This document shows, piece after piece, positions 16,495 through 25,644 of a stretch of 31,991 nucleotides of DNA. Under the pieces are notes generated by a model, which was not told where the DNA came from, searched no databases, and saw nothing but the letters and a program-made list of their open reading frames with translations. Source of the stretch: Saprospiraceae bacterium UBA7687. Lineage in GTDB: Bacteria; Bacteroidota; Bacteroidia; Chitinophagales; Saprospiraceae. Each line of letters starts with the position of its first letter. Positions within the stretch are counted from its first letter, which is position 1. The DNA lies in contig DLGT01000124.1 of assembly GCA_002482845.1 (NCBI GenBank), forward strand, positions 1 through 31,991, read 5' to 3'. Both the position numbers and the translations under genes were made by a program.

Positions 16495-19400
16495 ATGTTT
16501 AGTTTTATAAAAAATATTTTTGGTTCTAAGTATGAGAGAGACGTAAAGGGATACTCTGCAATCGTAAGCCAAATAAATGCACACTATGATGCTTATCAGT
16601 CACTTAGCCACGATGAGTTAAGAAATAAAACAACTGAATTCAAGCAAAGAATCAAAAATAGTCTTGCAGATATTGATGCAGATATTACTGCGCTCACAGA
16701 AAAGGCAAATCAAGAACCAGATTTTGTAAATAAAGAAAATATTTACAACGAAATTGATAAAATCAAAAAAGAAAGAAATAAATACCTTGAAACAGCGCTG
16801 AAAGAAATTTTGCCTGAAGCATTTGCCGTTATTAAGGAAACATCTAGAAGATTTAAAACAAATCCTACCATAGAGGTAGAAGCTACAGAACACGATAGAT
16901 TATTGGCAGTAAATAAAGAGTTTGTCTCAATACAAGGAGACAAAGCTATTTGGAAGAATAGTTGGAAAGCAGCAGGTGGTGATATCACTTGGGATATGCT
17001 TCATTATGATGTCCAGCTCATAGGTGGTATGGTGCTGCATGAAGGAAAAATTGCGGAGATGGCCACAGGTGAAGGTAAAACATTGGTAGCAACCTTACCT
17101 GCATATCTAAATGGTCTTTCAGGCGAAGGTGTTCACATCATAACGGTCAACGATTACCTAGCAAAAAGGGATAGCGAATGGGTAGGACCAATATTCCAAT
17201 TTTTATTACTCACAGTAGATTGTATAGATAAATATCGCCCACACTCTCCGGAACGTATCAAAGCTTACAGATGTGACATCACTTATGGAACCAATAATGA
17301 GTTTGGTTTTGACTATTTGAGAGATAATATGGTGCGTGATGCAGAAGAACTTGTGCAGCGCAAACATCATTATGCCATGGTGGATGAGGTAGATTCAGTG
17401 TTGATTGACGACGCTAGGACACCTTTGATCATCTCAGGACCTGTGCCACAAGGATTGGAAGAACAAGAATATTTAGAGTTAAATCCTAAAATTGAAAAGC
17501 TCGTTTCTGTACAAAGACAACTTGCAACAGAGTACCTTGCTGAAGCTAAAAAACTTATCAAAGATGGAAATGCGGGACATCTCGAAGGCGAAGGCGGTCT
17601 ATCTTTATTTAGATGTTACAGAGCTTTACCAAAATACAGACCATTAATTAAGTTTTTGAGTGAAGATGGAGTAAAAGTGATCTTGCAAAAGACAGAAAAC
17701 TTCTACATGCAGGAACAAAACAAAAACATGCATTTGGCTGATGCACCATTATATTTCACCATTGATGAAAAAAATAGATCAGTAGAACTTGCAGAAAAGG
17801 GAATAGAATATCTATCCAAAGGCGAAAATGACCCTAATCTTTTTGTCATGCCTGATATCACTCAGCAAATCCAAGAACTAACTAGTAGAGAAACCAAGGA
17901 AGGTATCAAACTTACTGAAGAGAAAGAGCTAATGATACAAGACTATTCTATCAAGTCTAGGCGTCTACACGCTACGAGTCAGTTGCTAAAGGCGTACACT
18001 TTATTTGACAAAGATCAGGAATATGTAGTCATTGATGAGCAAGTAAAGATAGTAGATGAGCAGACAGGTCGTATGATGGAAGGGCGTAGATATTCTGATG
18101 GTCTCCACCAAGCGTTAGAAGCAAAGGAAGGGGTAAAAGTTGGAGAAATCACACAGACTTATGCGACAGTAACACTTCAGAACTATTTTAGAATGTACCA
18201 CAAACTAGCAGGTATGACAGGTACCGCTGAGACAGAAGCAAGTGAATTGTGGGAAATTTACAAACTTGACGTAGTCGTTATTCCAACCAATAGGCCTATT
18301 ATCAGAGATGACAAAGATGATTTAGTTTATAAAACTGCAAGAGAAAAGTTCAATGCAGTTATAGAAGATATAGGTAAATTGACTGCACAAGGTAGACCAG
18401 TCCTTGTGGGTACCACTTCTGTAGAGATTTCTGAGTTATTGAGCAGAATGCTTAATCTTCGAGGTATTAAACACAATGTATTAAATGCAAAGCAACACCA
18501 AAGAGAGGCAGAAATTGTAGCTGAAGCAGGTAAAGCGGGAGCTGTTACTATAGCTACCAATATGGCAGGTAGAGGTACGGATATCAAGATCAATGCTGAA
18601 GTCAAACAAGCAGGTGGTTTAGCTATTGTTGCCACAGAAAGACATGATTCTAGAAGGGTAGATAGGCAGTTGAGAGGTAGAGCAGGAAGACAAGGAGATC
18701 CAGGTAGTTCACAGTTCTATGTGTCATTAGAAGATAACTTGATGCGTCTTTTCCAATCAGAAAGAATTGCAGGTATCATGGATAAAATGGGCCATAAAGA
18801 AGGAGAAGTTATCCAACATAATATGGTTTCTAAGTCCATAGAAAGAGCACAGAAAAAAGTAGAAGAAAACAGTTTTGGAGTAAGAAAGCGTCTCCTTGAG
18901 TATGATGATGTAATGAATATTCAGAGAGAAGCCATTTATAAAAAGAGAAATAATGCACTCCACGGCGAAAGGTTGTCAGTTGATCTACATAATATGTTCG
19001 TGGGTTCAGTTGAGAATATCGTTGCGGTTAACAAAAGGTCTAATGATTTTGAAGGTTATAGATTTGATTGTCTCACATCGTTAAGTATTGATCCACAAAT
19101 CGATGAAGATACATTCAGAAGCATGTCGGTGGACAATCTAATTGACGAAACACTTGACGCTGTACTGAAACATTATAATTACAAGTCAGAACAAATAACT
19201 CAGATACTGCTACCTACCATCCAAAAGGTATATGAAACAGAAGGTCATCGTTACAAACGAATAGCAGTGCCATTTACAGACGGTCGTAATAATCCATTAC
19301 CAATAGCAGCAGATCTCAAAATAGCTGTAACTACAGGTGGTGCGTCTATCATGAGAGATATCGAAAAAACCATTACTTTGGCTATTTTAGATGATCATTG

Positions 19401-19788
19401 GAAAGAGCATTTGAGAAATATGGACGAACTCAAAGATTCTGTACAGTCAGCTTCATTTGAGCAGAAAGATCCATTGGTTAAGTACAAAATTGAAGCATAT
19501 AATTTATTTGAAGAACTCATCAATAAAATAAATAAAGATGTAGGCGCTTATTTATTTAATGGTAAGTTGCTGTTGCAGCAGGAAGTAAAAGAAGCAAGAG
19601 TACAAAAATCTGACCTTAGCAAAGTACGAACTAGTCGCGAGGAAGAAGATGCAAAAGCAGCTGCAGAAGGTGTTTCTAGAAGAAATGAAAAACCAGAAAC
19701 TTTCAAAAGGGTAGAAGATAAGGTCGGTAGAAATGATCTTTGTCCTTGTGGAAGCGGCAAGAAATACAAACATTGCCATGGCAAATAA
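16495..19788 (+). CDS. secA: Preprotein translocase subunit SecA
   Basis: The 1097-residue ATPase motor that pushes unfolded precursors through SecYEG. Walker A is MATGEGKT (189-196); VDEVDSVLIDDARTPLIISG (about 297-316) is the Walker B and following conserved block; MAGRGTDIKI and ERHDSRRVDRQLRGRAGRQGDPGSSQFYVS form the second nucleotide-binding domain. The C-terminus carries the zinc and SecB-type tail CPCGSGKKYKHCH. The protein is about 200 residues longer than E. coli SecA, with an extra charged, helical stretch at about 55-105 and a longer segment after the Walker B region (about 320-470); both are usual in Bacteroidota. It is followed after 25 bases by ribD. Confidence 0.97.
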   Translation: MFSFIKNIFGSKYERDVKGYSAIVSQINAHYDAYQSLSHDELRNKTTEFKQRIKNSLADIDADITALTEKANQEPDFVNKENIYNEIDKIKKERNKYLETALKEILPEAFAVIKETSRRFKTNPTIEVEATEHDRLLAVNKEFVSIQGDKAIWKNSWKAAGGDITWDMLHYDVQLIGGMVLHEGKIAEMATGEGKTLVATLPAYLNGLSGEGVHIITVNDYLAKRDSEWVGPIFQFLLLTVDCIDKYRPHSPERIKAYRCDITYGTNNEFGFDYLRDNMVRDAEELVQRKHHYAMVDEVDSVLIDDARTPLIISGPVPQGLEEQEYLELNPKIEKLVSVQRQLATEYLAEAKKLIKDGNAGHLEGEGGLSLFRCYRALPKYRPLIKFLSEDGVKVILQKTENFYMQEQNKNMHLADAPLYFTIDEKNRSVELAEKGIEYLSKGENDPNLFVMPDITQQIQELTSRETKEGIKLTEEKELMIQDYSIKSRRLHATSQLLKAYTLFDKDQEYVVIDEQVKIVDEQTGRMMEGRRYSDGLHQALEAKEGVKVGEITQTYATVTLQNYFRMYHKLAGMTGTAETEASELWEIYKLDVVVIPTNRPIIRDDKDDLVYKTAREKFNAVIEDIGKLTAQGRPVLVGTTSVEISELLSRMLNLRGIKHNVLNAKQHQREAEIVAEAGKAGAVTIATNMAGRGTDIKINAEVKQAGGLAIVATERHDSRRVDRQLRGRAGRQGDPGSSQFYVSLEDNLMRLFQSERIAGIMDKMGHKEGEVIQHNMVSKSIERAQKKVEENSFGVRKRLLEYDDVMNIQREAIYKKRNNALHGERLSVDLHNMFVGSVENIVAVNKRSNDFEGYRFDCLTSLSIDPQIDEDTFRSMSVDNLIDETLDAVLKHYNYKSEQITQILLPTIQKVYETEGHRYKRIAVPFTDGRNNPLPIAADLKIAVTTGGASIMRDIEKTITLAILDDHWKEHLRNMDELKDSVQSASFEQKDPLVKYKIEAYNLFEELINKINKDVGAYLFNGKLLLQQEVKEARVQKSDLSKVRTSREEEDAKAAAEGVSRRNEKPETFKRVEDKVGRNDLCPCGSGKKYKHCHGK

Positions 19789-19813
19789 TTTTTTATAAAA
19801 TTTAAACAATCCA

Positions 19814-20866
19814 ATGACAGCAAGCCCGATCGTACCCATTGAAAAATACATGGAGCGATGTTTTGAGCTTGCTGCTCTTGGAGGAAAAGATACCAAATCA
19901 AATCCAAATGTTGGTTCTGTCATTGTTTTTGATGGACAAATAATAGGAGAAGGTTATCACAGATATTACGGAGGTCCACATGCAGAAGTAGAAGCATTCC
20001 AAAGTGTATCAAAATCAAATCTACACAAAATAAAAGATGCTACTTGGTATGTAAGCTTAGAACCATGCTCACACTTCGGCAAAACACCACCTTGTGCCCA
20101 TAAAATTGTGGCTGAAGGGTGTAGAAAAGTAGTCATAGGATGTTTAGACCCAAATCCAATAGTAAGGGGTATTGGCGTGAAATATTTAAAAGATCATGGA
20201 GTAGAAGTTATATCACCATTCTGTGAATCAAAAGCGAATCATATCATATCAAAATTTAAAGCTAATCTGGAGAAAAAGCCTTACATCATACTTAAATGGG
20301 CTCAATCCAAGGATAATTATATAAGCAAATTAGGTGAACAAACTTGGCTTACAAGTCAGGCTACAGGAATGCTTACACACAAATGGCGTACAGAAGTAGA
20401 TGGAATTTTAATAGGTAAATCAACGGCCCTCATTGATAACCCTTCACTCACATCGAGGCATTATTTGGGACAAAATCCGCTAAGGATTATTCTTGATACA
20501 CACCTAAGTTTGCCGGTTGATTTGAATATTTATAAGGATGAATTACCCACATGGACTGTTACACAGAATACTGTTCAAAATGATGAGAAAAAAGAACAAT
20601 TGGTTGTGTCTGATGTTCGGCAACTAAATAATGTTTTAGATTTGTTGTATCAAAAAGGTATTTTCTCTATCATCGTAGAAGGTGGCGCTCAAGTCATTAA
20701 ATCGTTTATTGATCAAAATCTTTGGAATGAAGCGAGAGTAATTAAAACAAAGGTATTATTAAAGGAAGGAATTCCTGCCCCAAATGTAAATGGTAAATTG
20801 TTGGATCGAATACAAATAGGGGATGACGATGTATTTTATATTGAGAATCCAAACCAAAAAAATTAA
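19814..20866 (+). CDS. ribD: Bifunctional riboflavin deaminase/reductase RibD
   Basis: A 350-residue two-domain enzyme of riboflavin synthesis: deamination of the pyrimidine intermediate, then NADPH-dependent reduction of the ribosyl side chain. The N-terminal deaminase domain (about 10-145) has HAE (56-58) and PCSHFGKTPPC (84-94), giving the zinc ligands His56, Cys85 and Cys94 and catalytic Glu58. The reductase domain (about 150-345) shows ILKWAQSKDNYIS, EVDGILIGKSTALIDNPSLT and EGGAQVIKSF. The start ATG is 25 bases after secA and the nth ATG follows three bases after its stop, so the three genes are probably one operon. No FMN riboswitch is visible ahead of it. Confidence 0.95.
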   Translation: MTASPIVPIEKYMERCFELAALGGKDTKSNPNVGSVIVFDGQIIGEGYHRYYGGPHAEVEAFQSVSKSNLHKIKDATWYVSLEPCSHFGKTPPCAHKIVAEGCRKVVIGCLDPNPIVRGIGVKYLKDHGVEVISPFCESKANHIISKFKANLEKKPYIILKWAQSKDNYISKLGEQTWLTSQATGMLTHKWRTEVDGILIGKSTALIDNPSLTSRHYLGQNPLRIILDTHLSLPVDLNIYKDELPTWTVTQNTVQNDEKKEQLVVSDVRQLNNVLDLLYQKGIFSIIVEGGAQVIKSFIDQNLWNEARVIKTKVLLKEGIPAPNVNGKLLDRIQIGDDDVFYIENPNQKN

Positions 20867-20869
20867 AAG

Positions 20870-21514
20870 ATGAATAGAAACGAACGGGCTAAGTTTGTAA
20901 TAGAAAAATTGGAATCTTTATATCCTGAAACACCTATTCCATTAGATCACAAGGATAACTATACTTTGCTAGTCGCTGTTTTATTGTCTGCACAATGTAC
21001 AGATGTACGAGTGAATCAAGTAACACCACATCTGTTTGCCTTGGCCGATAATCCTAATGATATGGCAAAAGTACCTGTGGAAAAAATAATGGAAGTCATT
21101 CGACCTTGTGGTCTTGCGCCTAGAAAATCTCAAGCAATATCTGATTTATCCAATATTCTTATCGAAAAATATAATGGACAAGTTCCTGATAATTTTGAAG
21201 CTCTAGAGTCGTTGCCTGGTGTAGGTCATAAAACAGCATCAGTTGTCATGTCTCAGGGATTTGGTGTTCCTGCTTTTCCAGTAGACACGCATATTCATAG
21301 GTTAGCTTATAGATGGTGCCTGAGCAATGGAAAAAATGTAGAAAAGACAGAAGAAGATCTTAAAAAGATTTTCCCAAAGGATATTTGGAATAAACTACAT
21401 CTACAAATTATTTTTTTTGGGAGAGAATATTGTCCTGCGCGTGGTCACAACATCGATTTATGTCCTATTTGTTCAATGATGGGACGTAAAAACGAAAAAG
21501 CGCCGAAAAAATAA
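20870..21514 (+). CDS. nth: Endonuclease III
   Basis: A 214-residue DNA glycosylase/AP lyase that removes oxidised pyrimidines. The helix-hairpin-helix LPGVGHKTASVV (115-126) includes catalytic Lys121, and VDTHIHRLAYR (138-148) includes catalytic Asp139; LLSAQCTDVRVNQV (38-51) is also conserved. The C-terminal iron-sulfur motif is degenerate: only Cys188, Cys198 and Cys201 remain (CPARGHNIDLCPIC), with nine residues instead of six in the first gap and no fourth cysteine before the end. The cluster may be lost or bound differently. It is the last gene of the secA-ribD-nth run, and its last codons form one arm of a terminator hairpin shared with the convergent protease gene. Confidence 0.92.
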   Translation: MNRNERAKFVIEKLESLYPETPIPLDHKDNYTLLVAVLLSAQCTDVRVNQVTPHLFALADNPNDMAKVPVEKIMEVIRPCGLAPRKSQAISDLSNILIEKYNGQVPDNFEALESLPGVGHKTASVVMSQGFGVPAFPVDTHIHRLAYRWCLSNGKNVEKTEEDLKKIFPKDIWNKLHLQIIFFGREYCPARGHNIDLCPICSMMGRKNEKAPKK

Positions 21515-21529
21515 ATTCTTCGACGCTTT
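21497..21529 (-). terminator. Terminator between nth and the PKD protease, overlapping nth
   Basis: Arms AAAGCGCCGAA (21497-21507) and TTCGACGCTTT (21519-21529) pair with one C-A mismatch. On the minus strand the stem runs into TTCGTTTTT, so it suits the protease gene best; on the plus strand no T run follows. The left arm lies within the last codons of nth. Confidence 0.6.
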
Positions 21530-21555
21530 CTATAATTTAGAAGAAATACAATCTT

Positions 21556-24500
21556 TTATTTCTGAATAACAATTTGTTTTGTTGACACGCCTTCTTTCCC
21601 TGCAATTCTTAATATATAAGTAGCAGCAGGTAGATTGGTACCATCTATTTGAGTCGTAGATGTACTTGTGTTATCATTTTTAATGATCATCTTTTCAATA
21701 TTTCTACCGTACATATCCATCAGGACAACATTATATGTTTCTTTTGAATTTTTAATATTCACATTGAAGAATCCATTATTTGGATTTGGCGTTACTGTAA
21801 TTTTGCTATCTAATTCAGTATCACTTACTGATGAAATGATTACTGTTAAGATTTGGCTAGCAGTATCTAATCCACATGCATTTTTAGTAATTAGTGTAAC
21901 TTCATATTGTCCACCTGTACTATAAGTATGTGTAGGATCTGAAAGTTCACTTGTGTTACCGTCACCAAATGACCAGTTGTAAGTTTCTACATTATCACCT
22001 GTGAATTCAAAGACTACTTGGCCGTCATTCTGAGTTTTATCAAACTGTGCTGTAGGCAGTGGTAATACGGTAACCATCATTGTAAATGTATCTGTACCTA
22101 AGTCATTACTTGCTATCAATCTAACAGGATATATACCAGCCTCTGCAAATGTTACTGAAGGAGTTACTTCAGTAGAAACAGATGGATTTCCGCCTTCGAT
22201 AGCCCATTCAAAAGTATTAGCATTTATGGAAAGGTTCTCAAATGAAATTGGAGTATTTATACAGTTTGATTGTCCTCCTGCCATATTAAATGATGATTCG
22301 GGATACACATTAACACTCAAAGTTTGAATAAGCTCTGATGATTCACCACATACATTACTATTTCTTTGAGTGATCAGGTATTCGCCGTTTGATGGAGCAG
22401 TAAATGTTACTGGACTTCCCGATAAGGTCAAATCTAAACCTTGTCCTGTTACTGTCCACGAAGTTGATGTTGCACCAATACCACTATTTGATAATGTTAC
22501 TAAGTTGCCAACTTTTGTTGGTTGGAATCCCGTAGTTGGCACTGTTATAATGGTGATATAATCTGAAATAGTGGTTGAACCATTTCCTGTAGGATTAGAT
22601 ACTACTAAACTTACATTATATGTACCTGGTGAAGTATAATTTATGACAGGATTTTGCTGAGTTGATGTTCCTGGCGTTCCTCCTTCAAATGTCCATGTCC
22701 AACCAGTAACTGATGGTGTTGACTGACTTGTAAAAGCAATTTCTGAACCAGCACATGTTGTAGTAGTATTTGCTGTAAATCCTGCGACTGGTAATAATTG
22801 TACTAAAATATTTTGTGTTGATGTAATTATACCACATTCATTTTCAGCACTTAAGGTTACAGTATATGTTCCTTCGGCTGCATAAGTATGATCAGTATCT
22901 TGATCATTACTTGATTGGCCATCTCCAAAATCCCAATTAATGTTATTGCCATTTGTAATAGACCCATTAAATGCTACAGTCAATCCATCTCCTAAATGAG
23001 AAAATGATACTTGTGGTTGATCATTTGCATTAACGAAGTTTTGACTGGTAAGTGTATCCGAGCCATTCACATTAGTAACGATTAATTGTACATCAAATAC
23101 ACCAGCTGAATTATACATAACGGTTGGGTTTGCATCTGTAGAAGTACTTGGTGTTCCTCCTTCAAAAAACCAAGTATATGAAGTAGGATTATATGTAGAT
23201 GTACTTTGGAATGTTATAGATTCTGGTGTACATAAAGAACTTACAGATGTAGGCAAAAATGATGCGGATGGCGCAAGAGCAATTGTTATTACTTGGCTAG
23301 AAATCACTATATCACAATTGTTGATTGTTTGTAATTCTACATTGTAAGTACCGTTATTTGAGTAGGTATGAACCGGGTTTTCTTCTGAACTAGTCTGGCC
23401 ATCACCAAAATTCCAACTGTAAGAAGTTCCAAATTGAGAATTATTATCAAAAGTTGCTGTTGCGCCCTGTAGTACATGGCTAAAACCTGTAGTAGGAAGT
23501 GGTGAAACTGTAATGTAATTATTTTTTACAATCGTATTACTTCCTATTGGATTATTAGCTCGAAGGGTAACATTAAAGTTACCATGATCAGGATATTCCA
23601 CAACAGGATTCATTTCTGTAGATGTATTTGGAATACCACCTGGGAATGTCCATAAAAATGATGTGGCATTACTAGATGATTGGTTTACATAACTTACAGA
23701 TAATCCTTGACAACCAGACACGACTGATGAAGTAAAGTTTGCCACTGGTGGTGTGATGATTTCAATGATCTCTGATTTTGTATCTGATCCACATTCACTT
23801 TCTATAGTCAAAGTTATTGTATAAATTGCATCATTTTGATAAGTGTGAAATGGATTTTGAAGTGTACTGGTAGTTCCATCTCCGAATTCCCAAAAGAATG
23901 TACTAGCAACATCTCCTATGTAAATGCAAGAGATATCTCTTCCAGTTATATTAACCACAAAGTCAGCACTTGGTATGTCTAATACAGTTATTATATTGCC
24001 AATTGTTATGGAATTGCTATTTCCTGAACTATTAAAAGCTGTCAACGTAGCTTCGTAAGTACCCACAGAATTATAAGTTACAATTGGGTTTGCAGCTGTT
24101 GATGTAGAAGGTGTACCACCTGGGAAACTCCATTGTCTAGAATTTGCATTTGAAGATTGATCAGAATATTGTACAACGCCTGGTAGACAAGTTGTGACCA
24201 CATTAAAAGTAAAATCAGCAACTGGAAAATTACCACCACCTGGACAGTTTTGTAAGCAATTCGCATTGTTGTATTCATTTTGTATGCTTGAAATAGATGC
24301 TGCTGACCATGTATTTGTATTATTGACAGAAGGCGCCATAATAAAACCACTACCTGCGCCATCATGTTCGGCACTAAAATTATGCCCTATTTCATGAGCT
24401 ACCATCACTCTTATTAAATTTGCATTACTTGTGAAATCCTGAAGAACATGATACTTAAAACTTGAACATAAAACACCTACATAAGCAATTCCAACTGTAC

Positions 24501-25425
24501 CACCATCCATATCTCTATTTGTCCACAATCCAGCTAAGTCATGATCTGTACTAAAACCATTATTAAGAGACCAAGATCTGAAAGAAATTAGGAGTGTTTC
24601 AGCATCCGTACTATTGGTCCATGGATCGCAAGTAGCACATGATGAAATCCACTGTTCATTCATTAAGAATTGGATTTCGTCTGCAAATTCATTGTCATAA
24701 TTAGTTTGCACATCATTTAAAACACCAATATTGTGGTTCTCTACACCAGATACACTACCATATTTGACCCTCATAGACCAATCAGAAGCGGTATTATAAT
24801 TGACCAATAAACACTCACCGACTTGTCTTTGTCCTACATTTTTATCTGTATTTTTTTTGATCCTTTTGTTTTCTGCAATATCAAGTTCATATCCACATTT
24901 GTACTCTTTTTGTTCTATGATGTCCTTAGTGTTATATAAAATAAATTCGTCCGAACTTCTTACATCCAATAAATGATATACTGGCTCAATGAAGTACTGT
25001 TCGCCTCTGAACCTTAAAAATCCATATATGAAATTTTCATTAAAGGTTAATGAAACTTCACTATTCGACATGCCATTTATGGTTCCTTTTGTCGGTATTG
25101 CTTTAGTGCCATAACTAACCTTTGACCCGTCAGTATCGGCAACTGTTACTTGATATTTATCGCCAATAATTCCTGAATTCTTAAGATTTAGATTCCAAGT
25201 GGCACCATTATCCAATTGAATAACAAAGTTTTCAAGATTTTCTGACCTTTGCATTTTTTTGAATACATCTTTTGAGTCAAACTTAATTATTTGATAATCT
25301 TTAAATTTGGAGTAAAGTTCAGGATATTTAGTTTCACTTTGGCCTGTCATATAGTTAGTTATTAACAGAACAACGAATAATAAACTAGTCTTTAAAAAGC
25401 AATTATTTACTTTTTGAAAATGCAT
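21556..25425 (-). CDS. Secreted reprolysin-like metalloprotease with PKD array and T9SS sorting domain
   Basis: A 1289-residue secreted protein. Order: signal peptide (1-29, ends MTGQ); propeptide-like region (about 30-200); reprolysin/adamalysin-type catalytic domain (about 203-394) with the zinc site HEIGHNFSAEHD (344-355), catalytic Glu345 and a Met-turn IMAPS (362-366); ten PKD-like domains (about 400-1198); and a T9SS type A sorting domain (about 1207-1289) starting VTPNPNNGFFNV and ending with YILRIAGKEGVSTKQIVIQ. The PKD part alternates two kinds, one with GGTPSTST-like and one with FGDG...HTY motifs, giving five pairs of about 160 residues, each module with one cysteine near a fixed site. 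The protein would leave by Sec and then T9SS and act outside the cell or on its surface. Natural substrate unknown. Confidence 0.9.
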   Translation of the reverse strand: MHFQKVNNCFLKTSLLFVVLLITNYMTGQSETKYPELYSKFKDYQIIKFDSKDVFKKMQRSENLENFVIQLDNGATWNLNLKNSGIIGDKYQVTVADTDGSKVSYGTKAIPTKGTINGMSNSEVSLTFNENFIYGFLRFRGEQYFIEPVYHLLDVRSSDEFILYNTKDIIEQKEYKCGYELDIAENKRIKKNTDKNVGQRQVGECLLVNYNTASDWSMRVKYGSVSGVENHNIGVLNDVQTNYDNEFADEIQFLMNEQWISSCATCDPWTNSTDAETLLISFRSWSLNNGFSTDHDLAGLWTNRDMDGGTVGIAYVGVLCSSFKYHVLQDFTSNANLIRVMVAHEIGHNFSAEHDGAGSGFIMAPSVNNTNTWSAASISSIQNEYNNANCLQNCPGGGNFPVADFTFNVVTTCLPGVVQYSDQSSNANSRQWSFPGGTPSTSTAANPIVTYNSVGTYEATLTAFNSSGNSNSITIGNIITVLDIPSADFVVNITGRDISCIYIGDVASTFFWEFGDGTTSTLQNPFHTYQNDAIYTITLTIESECGSDTKSEIIEIITPPVANFTSSVVSGCQGLSVSYVNQSSSNATSFLWTFPGGIPNTSTEMNPVVEYPDHGNFNVTLRANNPIGSNTIVKNNYITVSPLPTTGFSHVLQGATATFDNNSQFGTSYSWNFGDGQTSSEENPVHTYSNNGTYNVELQTINNCDIVISSQVITIALAPSASFLPTSVSSLCTPESITFQSTSTYNPTSYTWFFEGGTPSTSTDANPTVMYNSAGVFDVQLIVTNVNGSDTLTSQNFVNANDQPQVSFSHLGDGLTVAFNGSITNGNNINWDFGDGQSSNDQDTDHTYAAEGTYTVTLSAENECGIITSTQNILVQLLPVAGFTANTTTTCAGSEIAFTSQSTPSVTGWTWTFEGGTPGTSTQQNPVINYTSPGTYNVSLVVSNPTGNGSTTISDYITIITVPTTGFQPTKVGNLVTLSNSGIGATSTSWTVTGQGLDLTLSGSPVTFTAPSNGEYLITQRNSNVCGESSELIQTLSVNVYPESSFNMAGGQSNCINTPISFENLSINANTFEWAIEGGNPSVSTEVTPSVTFAEAGIYPVRLIASNDLGTDTFTMMVTVLPLPTAQFDKTQNDGQVVFEFTGDNVETYNWSFGDGNTSELSDPTHTYSTGGQYEVTLITKNACGLDTASQILTVIISSVSDTELDSKITVTPNPNNGFFNVNIKNSKETYNVVLMDMYGRNIEKMIIKNDNTSTSTTQIDGTNLPAATYILRIAGKEGVSTKQIVIQK
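21832..24228 (-). repeat. Five tandem PKD A-B pairs within the metalloprotease gene
   Basis: Residues 400-1198 form five pairs. A-type modules have (F/I)(P/E)GG(T/I/N)PS.ST and start at about 400, 559, 718, 879 and 1041; B-type modules have FGDG and HTY and start at about 485, 643, 803, 963 and 1122. Cysteines in A modules are at 413, 572, 732, 891 and 1055; those in B modules at 545, 704, 864, 1026 and 1184, a spacing of 132, 132, 132, 135 and 129. The fourth B module has lost FGDG. Confidence 0.85.
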
Positions 25426-25644
25426 GAATTAGATTTTAAGAGATGAAAAATAATAATAATATTACTACAGAGGGATTTTGAAGGCGCAAATTAAAGAATT
25501 TTGGAATAAATCTCATAAAAATATTTCAAAAAATTTAATATGTAAAAGATATTTTTGTAAAACTATGGTATTTGGATATAAACTATATTACAACTTTACA
25601 TTAACATAAAGCATATTGTGTTGTTTTTGTACTTGCCATTTATT

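Noticed and set aside
18327..18635. A 102-codon minus-strand open frame inside secA
   Set aside because: It mirrors the conserved second nucleotide-binding domain of SecA; no independent signal such as a promoter or family motif.
19789..19813. Search for an FMN riboswitch ahead of ribD
   Set aside because: The gap to secA is only 25 bases, too short to hold one.
19548..19923. Open frames of about 120 codons on the minus strand over the secA end and ribD start
   Set aside because: They lie across two well-supported genes on the other strand, have no family features and cross the secA/ribD gap. They are shadows.
21832..24228. Repeated DNA that could be taken for a CRISPR array or satellite
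   Set aside because: The repeats are diverged, about 480 bases per pair, stay in frame and translate to PKD domains, so they are protein repeats.
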